Shown here: positions 8,263 through 18,351 of the stretch, one piece after another
Numbering within the stretch: position 1 is the stretch's first letter
How the letters are laid out: the number at the start of each line of letters is the position of its first letter
Assembly: GCF_000272005.1 (NCBI RefSeq)
Contig: NZ_AKKU01000001.1
Location: forward strand, 62,001 to 126,000
Reading direction: 5' to 3'
DNA: 64,000 nucleotides
Source of the DNA: Alishewanella agri BL06
GTDB taxonomy: Bacteria > Pseudomonadota > Gammaproteobacteria > Enterobacterales > Alteromonadaceae
The notes under the pieces: model-generated
Seen by the model: the letters and a program-made list of their open reading frames with translations, nothing else
The model's database searches: none
What the model was told of the DNA's origin: nothing
Program-made: the position numbers and the translations under genes

Positions 8263-9150
8263 TTAGCATGAAAGCGGCATGGCTTTATTGATGATATTTT
8301 CGGCCAAGTAATCTTTATAGCCGCAATCAGGCATATTTTGCATAAGTGTTATTACCTGATCTTTAGAAAGCCAACCATTTAAGTGAGCAATTTCTTCTAA
8401 ACAAGCAATTTGGTAGCCCTGGCGTTTTTCGATGGTTTCAACGAAAGTTGAAGCCTCCGACAAGCTTTCATGGGTACCTGTATCAAGCCAAGCGAAGCCT
8501 CGGCCCAATAACTCTATTTGTAACTGTTGTTGCGACAAATATATTTGATTTACAGAGGTTATTTCCAGTTCACCCCGTGCTGATGGCTGTGTTGATTTTG
8601 TGATATCAACAACCTGATTGTCGTAAAAATATAAGCCTGTTACGGCATACTTGCTTTGTGGGTGTATTGGTTTTTCTTCAATTGATTGCACTTTAAAGTT
8701 GCTATCAAATTTAACTACGCCAAAGCGCTCAGGATCTTTTACTTGATAACCAAAGATCACTGCGCCCGGCAGGCGGCTGCGTGCTCTATGTAATTTAGGG
8801 GTAAAGCCCTCACCGTAAAAAATGTTGTCGCCCAGCACCAGACATACTTCATCATTTCCGATAAACTTTTCTGCAATTAAGAATGCCTGAGCGATACCTT
8901 CAGGTTTATGCTGTACAGCATACTGCAGACTAATACCGAATTTGCTGCCATCACCCAGTAAGCGTTGAAATGCGGCTTGTTGGTCAGAAGTGGTAATCAG
9001 CAGAATATCGCGGATACCTGCCAGCATCAGAACGGATAATGAGTAATAAATCATCGGCTTATTATGAATAGGCAACAGCTGTTTGGAAATACCAAGGGTA
9101 ATAGGAAACAATCGGCTACCTGTGCCACCAGCTAATAAAATGCCTTTCAT
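8263..9150 (-). CDS. rfbA: glucose-1-phosphate thymidylyltransferase
   Basis: The 295-residue enzyme makes dTDP-glucose from dTTP and glucose-1-phosphate. It starts [18 protein letters not shown], the nucleotide-binding signature with the catalytic arginine, and continues with [25 protein letters not shown] and [12 protein letters not shown], all as in RfbA/RmlA/RffH, at usual length. It follows pseH by 22 bases at the end of the pseudaminic acid operon, although that pathway does not use dTDP sugars. It most probably feeds the WecE-type aminotransferase of the neighbouring cassette. The RmlB dehydratase needed between the two is not in this window, so it must be elsewhere or the pathway is incomplete. 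Confidence 0.93.
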   Translation of the reverse strand: MKGILLAGGTGSRLFPITLGISKQLLPIHNKPMIYYSLSVLMLAGIRDILLITTSDQQAAFQRLLGDGSKFGISLQYAVQHKPEGIAQAFLIAEKFIGNDEVCLVLGDNIFYGEGFTPKLHRARSRLPGAVIFGYQVKDPERFGVVKFDSNFKVQSIEEKPIHPQSKYAVTGLYFYDNQVVDITKSTQPSARGELEITSVNQIYLSQQQLQIELLGRGFAWLDTGTHESLSEASTFVETIEKRQGYQIACLEEIAHLNGWLSKDQVITLMQNMPDCGYKDYLAENIINKAMPLSC

Positions 9151-9172
9151 CGCTCGCCCTTACGCTATGCCG

Positions 9173-9616
9173 TTAGTCTGATTTTTTAACAAAATACATA
9201 ATACCGTTTTCGGTGCACTGATATTTTAAACCGGCGTGTTCGGCCACGCGTATTGATGCTATATTACTGGGCCGAATTTCAGCGACTATTTTTCCAGTTA
9301 GCTGGTCAACTAACAATTTCACCATAGCCTTCGCTAAGCCTTTGCCACGATACTCGGTGGCCAATGTCCAGGAAATAAGATGACTTTCTGCTGTTGAGTC
9401 CACTCTGACGGTGCCAACAGGTTGGCCGTTATATTCGGCGATAAACAGCCTGCGTTTCGGATTACTCAGGCTTTTTTCCAGCCAGTGCCTATGCTGCTGC
9501 TCAGTAACTAACTCTGGGTTAAGACTAAAGCGGCGTGTGTCTGCGTCATTACGCCAGTGCAACAAACGGTCTGCATCAGCCATATTGGCTAAACGCAGCA
9601 GGACAGACGCCGTCAT
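9173..9616 (-). CDS. pseH: pseudaminic acid pathway N-acetyltransferase PseH (GNAT)
   Basis: This 147-residue GNAT protein has the acetyl-CoA-binding segment ATEYRGKGLAKAMVKLL (residues about 86-102) and the LLHWRNDADTRRFS N-terminal region common to PseH. PseH acetylates the 4-amino group of UDP-4-amino-4,6-dideoxy-N-acetyl-beta-L-altrosamine, the third step of pseudaminic acid synthesis. The identification rests on the GNAT fold plus its place directly after pseI in a complete pse operon. It starts 3 bases after the pseI stop. Length is slightly shorter than the Campylobacter and Helicobacter enzymes. Confidence 0.85.
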   Translation of the reverse strand: MTASVLLRLANMADADRLLHWRNDADTRRFSLNPELVTEQQHRHWLEKSLSNPKRRLFIAEYNGQPVGTVRVDSTAESHLISWTLATEYRGKGLAKAMVKLLVDQLTGKIVAEIRPSNIASIRVAEHAGLKYQCTENGIMYFVKKSD

Positions 9617-9619
9617 GCC

Positions 9620-10669
9620 TTAGATTAACTCCCAGCTTAGCGGAGTGCCCATGGCGACATCCTGATTTACTCTACGACCGAGAAACTGTGGTAGATATTT
9701 CGGTGCCAGGCCAAGCCCCGGGCGCACAGAGCGCAGGTTTTCTGTAGTAAACATATCACCGGCTTTCATCTCTTTGGCAATATAGAGCGAGCGGCGGTGT
9801 ATCCGTGAGACTATCTCTTTCTCAGTACAGCCATAATGCACCATACCAAGCGCATCATGCGCGCGGGCGGTTTCCTCTACCAGCATTTTTAGCTCTGTTG
9901 GCTCGAGGGAAAACTCGGCATCAACTTCACCACCGTTTCTGTCCAGTACAAAGTGTTTTTCGATTACAGTAGCGCCTAATGCGACAGCTGCTACAGAAAC
10001 GCCTACGCCAGGGGTGTGATCAGACAGGCCGACCTGACAATTAAACAGCCGTGCTAAATGGGGAATGGTGCGCAAATTGGCATCTACCGGGCGGGCAGGG
10101 TAGTTGCTGGTGCATTTTAGTAAAATGAGATCTTTACAGCCGTTGCTGCGCAGCACCTCGACAGATTCTGCCAGCTCTGCTTGGGTTGCCATGCCGGTTG
10201 ACATAATAACAGGCTTGCCTGTTTTAGCTACCGCCGCTAACAGGCCATGGTCGATATTTTCAAAGGAAGCGATTTTGTAGCCGGGCACATTAAGTGACTC
10301 AAGAAAGTCGACTGCCGTTAAGTCAAACGGCGAGCTAAATGCCAACATGCCTTTGCTAGTTGCATAGTCAAAAATCGGTTTGTGCCACTCCCAGGGGGTC
10401 ATCGCAACTTTGTATAAGTTATACAGCGAGTTACCCTGCCACAGGCTATTTTTATCAGCGATAAAAAACTCGCGCTCGTGCACATCCAGTGTGATGGTAT
10501 CTGGTGTGTAGGTTTGCAGTTTTAGTGCATGTGCGCCCGCCGCTGCGGCGGCATCAACTAAGGCCATGGCTTTTTCCAGCGATTGGCCATGGTTACCCGA
10601 CATCTCAGCGATAATAAAGGGCTGTTGTGTTGGCCCAACCAAACGGTTACCTATTTTTATCTCTGACAT
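9620..10669 (-). CDS. pseI: pseudaminic acid synthase PseI
   Basis: The 349-residue protein is a NeuB-family synthase that condenses 2,4-diacetamido-2,4,6-trideoxy-L-altrose with phosphoenolpyruvate to give pseudaminic acid. Visible landmarks are FIIAEMSGNHGQSLEKA at the start of the TIM barrel, LKLQTYTPDTITLD, GLSDHTPG, VIEKHFVLDR, and a C-terminal SAF (antifreeze-like) domain from about residue 290. The NHGQ and the TPDT segment are features of PseI rather than of sialic acid NeuB. The ATG overlaps the pseG stop by one base (TAATG). Context in the complete pse operon supports the call. Confidence 0.94.
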   Translation of the reverse strand: MSEIKIGNRLVGPTQQPFIIAEMSGNHGQSLEKAMALVDAAAAAGAHALKLQTYTPDTITLDVHEREFFIADKNSLWQGNSLYNLYKVAMTPWEWHKPIFDYATSKGMLAFSSPFDLTAVDFLESLNVPGYKIASFENIDHGLLAAVAKTGKPVIMSTGMATQAELAESVEVLRSNGCKDLILLKCTSNYPARPVDANLRTIPHLARLFNCQVGLSDHTPGVGVSVAAVALGATVIEKHFVLDRNGGEVDAEFSLEPTELKMLVEETARAHDALGMVHYGCTEKEIVSRIHRRSLYIAKEMKAGDMFTTENLRSVRPGLGLAPKYLPQFLGRRVNQDVAMGTPLSWELI

Positions 10670-11700
10670 TATATTCCCGCCACTACATTAAATATTTGCT
10701 CTATCACTAAAGGCGTACCGGCATGAGCCGGTACCAGGTTTTTCGCCTGCTGGCCAATTTCTTCAAGCAGTGCTGGCTGGGACAGGTAATAGCATAGTTG
10801 CTCTGCAAAGAACTCTGCTGACATTTCAGCAGCCTGACCCAACCAGACACAAGCGCCGAGCTCGTTTAAATAGGCCGTTGTCGCCTGCTGATTTTCGGCA
10901 ACGGTAACGATTAAGCCCGGCAGGCCACAAATACACCTTTCCCAATGTGTGGCACCACCCGCGCCGAGCATGAGTCTTGCCCGCCGCATCAGTGTCGCCA
11001 TATTTTTGCACTGTACGTGTAATTGCACATTAGGCAGACATGCGATTTGCTGCTCAAGCATTGCACGCCACGGGTTATTTGCACCTATTACTATATCGGC
11101 CGTGATTTGCATCGGCTTTAATTTATCAATAGCCTGAACTGCGAGTTTGGTTAAATTTTGCTCATCGCTGCCGCCAAATCCAACCAGAATATGTTGCGTT
11201 TGCCTAGGGTTATGAACCTGATAAAACTCATCTCGTAATAACGCATAACGTGGCCCCAGTAGCTGAGTGCAGGAAGGCGGCACTAAATGTCGATAACGCA
11301 AAGTGCTATCAGGGAACAGGTTTTGGTCAAGTAACAGATCGCAATCATGCTGGCGGTTTGCCAGATCGTCTATTACCATGATGTGCGTGCAGTAGGGACG
11401 CAGAATTTGACAAAAGGGAGCACTAAGTTGGTAGTGATCAACAACTAATAGCTGATAATGCCCGGTGATAACTGAGAGGCAAAATTGCGCATCTTCCTCC
11501 TCAGAGTTGATAGTCTGCGGGATGGTCATCACGTTGATATTCTGATCCCGCAACCAGGTGATCAAATTCCCATCGCTTTGCCGGCAAATAAACTCACAAG
11601 TCACCCCGTGTTGCTGCATAGCGCTTGCCAGAGTCAGGCAGCGCATAATATGGCCGCTGCCAAGCGTTACCGACGCATCAGCTCGTAACAGGGCTCTCAT
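10669..11700 (-). CDS. pseG: UDP-2,4-diacetamido-2,4,6-trideoxy-beta-L-altropyranose hydrolase PseG
   Basis: This GT-B-fold hydrolase removes UDP from the acetylated intermediate before PseI acts. The start is placed at the ATG at 11700, giving 343 residues beginning MRALLRADASVTLGSGHIMR, the conserved PseG start; H17 corresponds to the catalytic histidine of Campylobacter PseG. The frame remains open for 61 more codons upstream, but that part lies over pseF and has no family similarity. GFGGSDEQNLTK and MLGAGGATHWERC are the nucleotide-binding loops. The gene starts one base after the pseF stop and its own stop overlaps pseI. Confidence 0.93.
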   Translation of the reverse strand: MRALLRADASVTLGSGHIMRCLTLASAMQQHGVTCEFICRQSDGNLITWLRDQNINVMTIPQTINSEEEDAQFCLSVITGHYQLLVVDHYQLSAPFCQILRPYCTHIMVIDDLANRQHDCDLLLDQNLFPDSTLRYRHLVPPSCTQLLGPRYALLRDEFYQVHNPRQTQHILVGFGGSDEQNLTKLAVQAIDKLKPMQITADIVIGANNPWRAMLEQQIACLPNVQLHVQCKNMATLMRRARLMLGAGGATHWERCICGLPGLIVTVAENQQATTAYLNELGACVWLGQAAEMSAEFFAEQLCYYLSQPALLEEIGQQAKNLVPAHAGTPLVIEQIFNVVAGI

Positions 11701-11701
11701 C

Positions 11702-12396
11702 TCAGATTTTTTCCTGCTGCAAAACTTGGTACAACAGTTCTGCCCGGTACCAATCCTCTGGGGTATCAATGTCCTGAACCAGGTGATCCGGTAGCACCAG
11801 CATTCGTGATTGCTGACTAAAGATCGTTTTATTTTTGTCCAGCCAGGAGCTAGCTTTTCCCCAATAAAGCTGCCCAGCATCATGGTATGCTGGTGTTAAA
11901 TCTTGCGAGCGCTTTCCTATATTGCTTGGGTCAAACGGCGCTATGCCACCATTTTCGGTTATCAGCAACGCGCGTTGGATCGGAAATGAGAAACGAGCAC
12001 CGGTAAACACATAATCAGCATCCTGCTGCTGCAGTAATTCGAGTCCGGCGCGGATGACATTAGCAGCCAGTAACGGTGTTGTCGCGTACACGCATGCGCA
12101 ATAATTCACTGTCCAGCCAAGGTCTTGTAGTTGCTGTATCGCATCGCGAATTACTGCGCTAGTGCCTGTGTAGTCATCGGCCAAGGTTGGGCTACGCATA
12201 AATGGCACCTCAGCACCGTATTGGCGAGCTACGGCGGCAATTTCATCATCATCAGTCGATACGACTACTTTATCAACCACACCGCTTTGCAATGCAGCTT
12301 TAATTGGGTATGCCAGCATCGGCTGGCCACAGAAATTTTTGATATTTTTGCGTGGAATGCGCTTACTGCCACCACGGGCGGGAATAATCGCCAGCC

Positions 12397-12400
<4 letters not shown>
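11702..12400 (-). CDS. pseF: pseudaminic acid cytidylyltransferase PseF
   Basis: The 232-residue enzyme activates pseudaminic acid with CTP to CMP-pseudaminic acid, the donor used by flagellin glycosyltransferases. It has the CMP-NeuAc synthetase-type motif IIPARGGSKRIPRKNIKNF at residues 5-23, the acidic VVVSTDDDEIA segment and YAC/TTPLL, and is of normal length. A role in making a CMP-activated relative such as legionaminic acid is excluded mainly by context, because PseB, PseC, PseG, PseH and PseI are encoded alongside. Its start overlaps the pseC stop by 4 bases (ATGA). Confidence 0.94.
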
Positions 12401-14558
<2,158 letters not shown>

Positions 14559-14576
14559 TCAAAACTAATTACATTA

Positions 14577-14592
14577 AGCAGTTAGTGTGCCA
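14577..14592 (-). promoter_or_regulatory. sigma-54 (RpoN) promoter of the pse operon
   Basis: On the minus strand the sequence reads TGGCACACTAACTGCT. The -24 GG and -12 GC are separated by exactly 10 bases, and the TGGCAC half is perfect against the consensus TGGCAC-N5-TTGCW. A start about 12 bases after the GC would leave a leader of roughly 23 bases before the pseB ATG. This predicts RpoN- and FlrA- or FlrC-dependent expression of pseudaminic acid synthesis. Confidence 0.78.
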
Positions 14593-14717
14593 AATTAGCA
14601 GGTTTTATCTGAAAAGCCATACTAATCAATAGCTCTTCGCTTCAGTGTAGATACTTTCTGCTGTGGGGCAAGATTCATCCCGTTATAATCGGCTAATATT
14701 GCAAATATGACGCAAAG

Positions 14718-14746
14718 TTGAGCACCTGAGTAATCCCAGCTATGCT
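14718..14746 (+). promoter_or_regulatory. candidate sigma-70 promoter of the flagellin-like gene
   Basis: TTGAGC (14718-14723) and TATGCT (14741-14746) are separated by 17 bases, a fair -35/-10 pair. A start near 14753 would leave a leader of about 30 bases. A TATAAT at 14684-14689 further upstream has no good -35 partner. No sigma-28 or sigma-54 element was seen for this gene. Confidence 0.45.
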
Positions 14747-14782
14747 TAAGCTATGTGCAACCCTGATGTACCGAGGTGTCAA

Positions 14783-15568
14783 ATGAAGGTTACCCCTTCC
14801 AACGGCAATATTTTGAGTAACGTGATGCAGCAGCAACAAAAATTGCTGCAACAGCAAGCTACTGCAAAGCGTATTAACAGTGCAGCCGATGACGCGGCTG
14901 GCCTGCCAATCAGTAACCGTTTAACCAGTACCATCAATGCCCAGCAACAAGGGCAGCGGAATCTGGCAGATGGTATCGCCTTTGCACGGGTTTACGATCA
15001 GGCGTTGCAGGGGGTTAATGATAATCTTCTGGAGTTAGATCGTTTAGCGATAGCTGCGGGTAATGGTATCTACAGTGCGCAAGATCGGCAGGCGTTGCAG
15101 GCAGAAGCCGAGGGTTATCTGGCCAATATTCAGCAAGGTTTAGCAACAGAATTTGCCGGTAACCGCTTATTTACTGATTCGACGCGCAGCTTTAATGCCG
15201 GCGATGGTGAATTGAGCTTGCAAACCCGTGATGCGCAGGCGCTGTTGTCGGCACAGAATATCTTTAATCTCGACCTCACCAACCCTCAGGGTTTAACGGC
15301 TGCACAAAGCAGTATCCGCGCTGCCAGTGAACAAATCAGTGCTTTTCAGGCCGAAACCGGCGCCGGGATTAATAGCTTGCAAAGCGCATTAAATGCCGCC
15401 TCCGGGCGTGAACTGGCAACTTCTGAGGCGCGAAGCCGCATCGCTGACTTAGATTATGCCCGTGCCAGTAGTGATCGGGCGGCAGCAAATATTCTGACGC
15501 AAAGCTCCATAAATGTGGCATTGCAGGCCAGAGTTTCATCGGAACAGGCGTTATCCCTGCTGAGTTAA
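14783..15568 (+). CDS. short flagellin-like protein
   Basis: The 261-residue product resembles flagellin in its conserved ends. KRINSAADDAAGLPISNRLTS and NLADGIAFA match the N-terminal D0/D1 coiled coil, and RSRIADLDYARASSDRAAANI to the final SLLS matches the C-terminal D0. The variable D2/D3 part is absent, and the first 30 residues are glutamine-rich (VMQQQQKLLQQQ) instead of the usual INTNVxSLNAQ start. The ATG at 14783 follows a GAGGTG ribosome site; an ATG 10 codons upstream lacks one. It stands alone between the pse operon and flrA. It may be a minor filament or junction protein exported by the flagellar apparatus; calling it the main flagellin would go too far. Confidence 0.7.
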   Translation: MKVTPSNGNILSNVMQQQQKLLQQQATAKRINSAADDAAGLPISNRLTSTINAQQQGQRNLADGIAFARVYDQALQGVNDNLLELDRLAIAAGNGIYSAQDRQALQAEAEGYLANIQQGLATEFAGNRLFTDSTRSFNAGDGELSLQTRDAQALLSAQNIFNLDLTNPQGLTAAQSSIRAASEQISAFQAETGAGINSLQSALNAASGRELATSEARSRIADLDYARASSDRAAANILTQSSINVALQARVSSEQALSLLS

Positions 15569-15583
15569 CTGGCGTGGTTTTTC

Positions 15584-15628
15584 GCTGGTTTTTTGACGTA
15601 AACCTTGTTTTAGCGTCAAAAAACCAGC
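15584..15628. repeat. perfect 15-bp inverted repeat between the flagellin-like gene and flrA
   Basis: GCTGGTTTTTTGACG at 15584-15598 pairs perfectly with CGTCAAAAAACCAGC at 15614-15628 around a 15-base loop. It begins 15 bases after the flagellin-like stop codon and ends just before the flrA promoter. A terminator is possible, but no T-run follows on either strand. An operator or transcript-stabilising hairpin is the alternative. Confidence 0.7.
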
Positions 15629-15636
15629 ATTCCACC

Positions 15637-15664
15637 TTGCATACCCACACTTAGCTTGTACAAT
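15637..15664 (+). promoter_or_regulatory. sigma-70 promoter of flrA
   Basis: TTGCAT (15637-15642) and TACAAT (15659-15664) are 16 bases apart, 32 bases before the flrA ATG. A housekeeping promoter is expected for the class I master regulator of the polar flagellar cascade. Confidence 0.6.
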
Positions 15665-15696
15665 AAAGTCAAATAACCAGAATAAATTGTGCTGCT

Positions 15697-17181
15697 ATGT
15701 CCTCCACACCGCCGCTGTATATCTTTGATTTACAATTAAATCGTGCTGAGCGTTTAGCCACTGTGCTGAGTTTTATTGGCGAGGCACAGCAAGTATTGAC
15801 CGCTGAAAATGTGCTGGACAAATTACAGCAGCAGCCCGAAGCGGTAGTGTTGTTGGGGGCTTGTGGAGAGCTGGCACCTGATAAACTGGTACGGCAGTTT
15901 CCGGCTTCGGCTTTTTTAGTTGTCGGCGAGAGCCTTAGTTTCTTGCTGGAGCATGCTAACGTCATTGGCGTGTTATCCGAACCTTTTGCTTACGCCAGTT
16001 TGACGCAATTACTGCGCGATGCGCAGCAGTATCATCGTTTGCTGCCCACGCATAAACAGGCAGATAGCCAGGCCAAGTTTGATGGCATGGTTGGACAAAC
16101 GCCGGCGATGCAGAAGGTACGGTTTTTAATTCAGCAGGTGGCAAAAACCGAAGCCAATGTGCTGGTGTTGGGGCCATCAGGTACCGGTAAAGAAGTGGTG
16201 GCACGCAATATCCATTTGTTGTCAAACCGTGCCAGTGGCCCCTTTGTGCCGATTAACTGCGGTGCGATTCCGGCGGAACTATTAGAAAGTGAGCTGTTTG
16301 GCCACGAAAAAGGTGCCTTTACCGGCGCCATTTCAACCCGTAAAGGCCGTTTTGAGTTGGCGCAGGGCGGCACGCTGTTTCTGGATGAGATAGGCGATAT
16401 GCCGCAGCCAATGCAGGTTAAGCTACTTCGGGTGCTGCAGGAGCGGATTTTTGAGCGGGTGGGGGGCGCACAAACCATCAAAGCGGATGTACGGATTATC
16501 GCCGCTACGCATCGCGATCTGGAAACGATGATTAGCGATGGCAGCTTCCGTGAAGACTTGTATTACCGGTTAAATGTATTTCCAATTGAAACCCCTGCTC
16601 TTAGTGAGCGTGCCGACGATTTACCATTGTTAATCAATGAACTGTTACAGCGGCAATATCAGGCGCATCAGGCCAGAGTAAAGTTTACTGAGCGGGCATT
16701 AGAAAGTCTGAAGTTACATCCATGGCCTGGTAATGTCCGTGAGTTGGCTAATTTGTTAGAACGGATGATAATTATGTATCCGGATCAAGTGGTTGACGTC
16801 GCAGAGTTACCGAAAAAATATCAACACCTGGAAGTAGACTCTTATCAGCCGGTGTACCCCGAAGAGCTGCAAGAACGGGATTTACTGAATTCCTTATTTC
16901 AGTCACCCGATGAAGAAGCTGAGTCTGCAGCGGAATCTGAGACAACCTTAGCGGAAATCCAGTTCGCCTTTGCTGCGGGTACGCAACCCCTTGGATTACA
17001 AGATTTGCCGGATAGTGGTTTGGATTTAAAAGAGTTTTTGGCTGAGCTGGAAGTACGTTTTATTTCGCAGGCACTGGAGCGACATGACTTTATTGTGGCC
17101 CGGGCTGCTGAGGTGCTAGGTTTGCGCCGCACTACCCTGGTTGAGAAAATGCGCAAATATAATCTGGGCAAGGATGAATAA
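15697..17181 (+). CDS. flrA: flagellar master regulator FlrA (FleQ), sigma-54 activator
   Basis: This 494-residue enhancer-binding protein has a FleQ-type receiver-like N-terminal domain (residues 1-115) without the usual phospho-acceptor pattern. An AAA+ domain follows, with Walker A GPSGTGKE at 159-166 and the sigma-54 contact loop GAFTGA at 206-211. A Fis-type helix-turn-helix sits at the C-terminus (about 460-490, [18 protein letters not shown]). FlrA starts the flagellar hierarchy by activating RpoN promoters, including that of flrBC directly downstream. FleQ homologues also bind cyclic di-GMP at the AAA+ domain. The ribosome site is weak. A spacer (about 380-440) rich in acidic residues separates AAA+ from the HTH. 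Confidence 0.93.
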   Translation: MSSTPPLYIFDLQLNRAERLATVLSFIGEAQQVLTAENVLDKLQQQPEAVVLLGACGELAPDKLVRQFPASAFLVVGESLSFLLEHANVIGVLSEPFAYASLTQLLRDAQQYHRLLPTHKQADSQAKFDGMVGQTPAMQKVRFLIQQVAKTEANVLVLGPSGTGKEVVARNIHLLSNRASGPFVPINCGAIPAELLESELFGHEKGAFTGAISTRKGRFELAQGGTLFLDEIGDMPQPMQVKLLRVLQERIFERVGGAQTIKADVRIIAATHRDLETMISDGSFREDLYYRLNVFPIETPALSERADDLPLLINELLQRQYQAHQARVKFTERALESLKLHPWPGNVRELANLLERMIIMYPDQVVDVAELPKKYQHLEVDSYQPVYPEELQERDLLNSLFQSPDEEAESAAESETTLAEIQFAFAAGTQPLGLQDLPDSGLDLKEFLAELEVRFISQALERHDFIVARAAEVLGLRRTTLVEKMRKYNLGKDE

Positions 17182-17233
17182 GGGTTGTCAGTTTTTTGAC
17201 TGGATAAGTTCTTATAAATCATAATTTTAATGC

Positions 17234-17249
17234 TGGCATAATCTCTGCA
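17234..17249 (+). promoter_or_regulatory. sigma-54 promoter of flrBC
   Basis: TGGCATAATCTCTGCA has GG and GC 10 bases apart, five of six matches in the -24 half, and a good -12 half. It lies 44 bases before the flrB ATG. This is the expected target of FlrA. Confidence 0.75.
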
Positions 17250-17252
17250 TGA

Positions 17253-17279
17253 TCAGGTCTAGTTATTCACCAGACCTGA
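17253..17279. repeat. 8-bp inverted repeat at the flrB transcription start
   Basis: TCAGGTCT (17253-17260) pairs with AGACCTGA (17272-17279) around an 11-base spacer. It covers the start point predicted from the sigma-54 promoter and lies in the flrB leader. It could be an operator half-site pair or a leader hairpin. Confidence 0.5.
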
Positions 17280-17292
17280 GCTATGTAACCCA

Positions 17293-18351
17293 ATGTCTGA
17301 TACCTCACGTTTTGAGCAAATTCTGCGGGCTTTGCCTTCCGGCGTCATTATTCTTGACGCCAAAGGTCTGGTAGTGGAGGCCAATCCGGTGGCTTTGGCA
17401 ATGTTGGGTGAACCAGTGCTGGGGCAGCGCTGGTTAACTGTGATCAACCGCTGTTTTCAGCCACGTAGCGACGATGGTTTGGAAGTGTCACTTAAAGACG
17501 GGCGTCGCCTGCACATTGCGATCAGTGCGTTAAACCCTGGCCAGCTGATCGTGCTGACTGACCTAACTGAAACCCGCGCCTTACAGCAACGCTTGAATCA
17601 TCTGCAACGTCTGTCAACCCTCGGCAAAATGATGGCCACACTGGCGCATCAAATCCGTACCCCCTTAGCCTCAGCTATGCTCTACGCCGAGAATTTAGCC
17701 AGTCCGCAATTGGCAGTGCCGCGACGTGAGCAATTCCAGCAAAAACTGGTGTTACGTTTGCGTGAGTTAGAGCAGCAGGTCAATGATATGTTGCTTTTTG
17801 CGCGTTCCGGTACAGCTCAAGCGGTGCAAGCCGTAAATCTGCAGCACTTGTTGCAGACGTTTTCCGAGCGCAGCGAGGCGATGTTAGCCAGCGCCAGGGC
17901 TGAGCTCCAGTTATGCTGCGCTGATGCTGAGCTGCTACTGCTGGCTAATCCGCAAAGCTTGTGTGAAGCCTTATTAAATTTACTGCAAAACAGCATCCAG
18001 GCGACCGGCTCCGGTGGGCAGTTCCGTGTCGTGTTGCAACGCGAAACCGGGTCGCAGCTCACTTTGCTAATCAGTGACAACGGTCCAGGTATTGCGCCTG
18101 AGTTATTACCGCATATTTTCGAGCCTTTTTTCACCCGCAAAGCCGGAGGCAGTGGTCTGGGGCTGGCAGTGGTGCAGGCGGTGATCCAGAGTCATCAGGG
18201 GCAGATCCATTACTTATTGCCCGCCGATCGGCCCGCAGGGCAGCTAAGTGGTGCTTGTTTTGCGATTACGCTGCCATTAATGGCACCAAGTGCGAAGAGC
18301 AGAGTGGCTTTAACAGCCAAACAGCTGCAACAGGAGACCAGTCATGTCTGA
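17293..18351 (+). CDS. flrB: flagellar sensor histidine kinase FlrB (FleS)
   Basis: The 352-residue cytoplasmic kinase has an N-terminal PAS-like domain (about 5-95). The HisKA helix carries the phospho-acceptor H119 in MATLAHQIRTPLAS, and the HATPase domain shows NLLQNSIQA, ISDNGPGI and GGSGLGLAVVQAV boxes. No transmembrane segment is seen, as is usual for FlrB, which probably senses assembly of the MS-ring and export gate. It phosphorylates FlrC, whose start codon lies within its last codons (8-base overlap). Expression should come from the sigma-54 promoter at 17234. Confidence 0.93.
   Translation: MSDTSRFEQILRALPSGVIILDAKGLVVEANPVALAMLGEPVLGQRWLTVINRCFQPRSDDGLEVSLKDGRRLHIAISALNPGQLIVLTDLTETRALQQRLNHLQRLSTLGKMMATLAHQIRTPLASAMLYAENLASPQLAVPRREQFQQKLVLRLRELEQQVNDMLLFARSGTAQAVQAVNLQHLLQTFSERSEAMLASARAELQLCCADAELLLLANPQSLCEALLNLLQNSIQATGSGGQFRVVLQRETGSQLTLLISDNGPGIAPELLPHIFEPFFTRKAGGSGLGLAVVQAVIQSHQGQIHYLLPADRPAGQLSGACFAITLPLMAPSAKSRVALTAKQLQQETSHV

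Noticed and set aside
11701..11883. Extension of PseG by 61 residues to an upstream ATG
   Set aside because: The extra residues lie over pseF, have no PseG-like features, and the conserved start MRALLRADAS is at 11700.
14593..14782. Sigma-28 (FliA) promoter for the flagellin-like gene
   Set aside because: A CAAAGTTG near 14713 resembles the -35, but nothing like GCCGATAA lies 11 bases further on.
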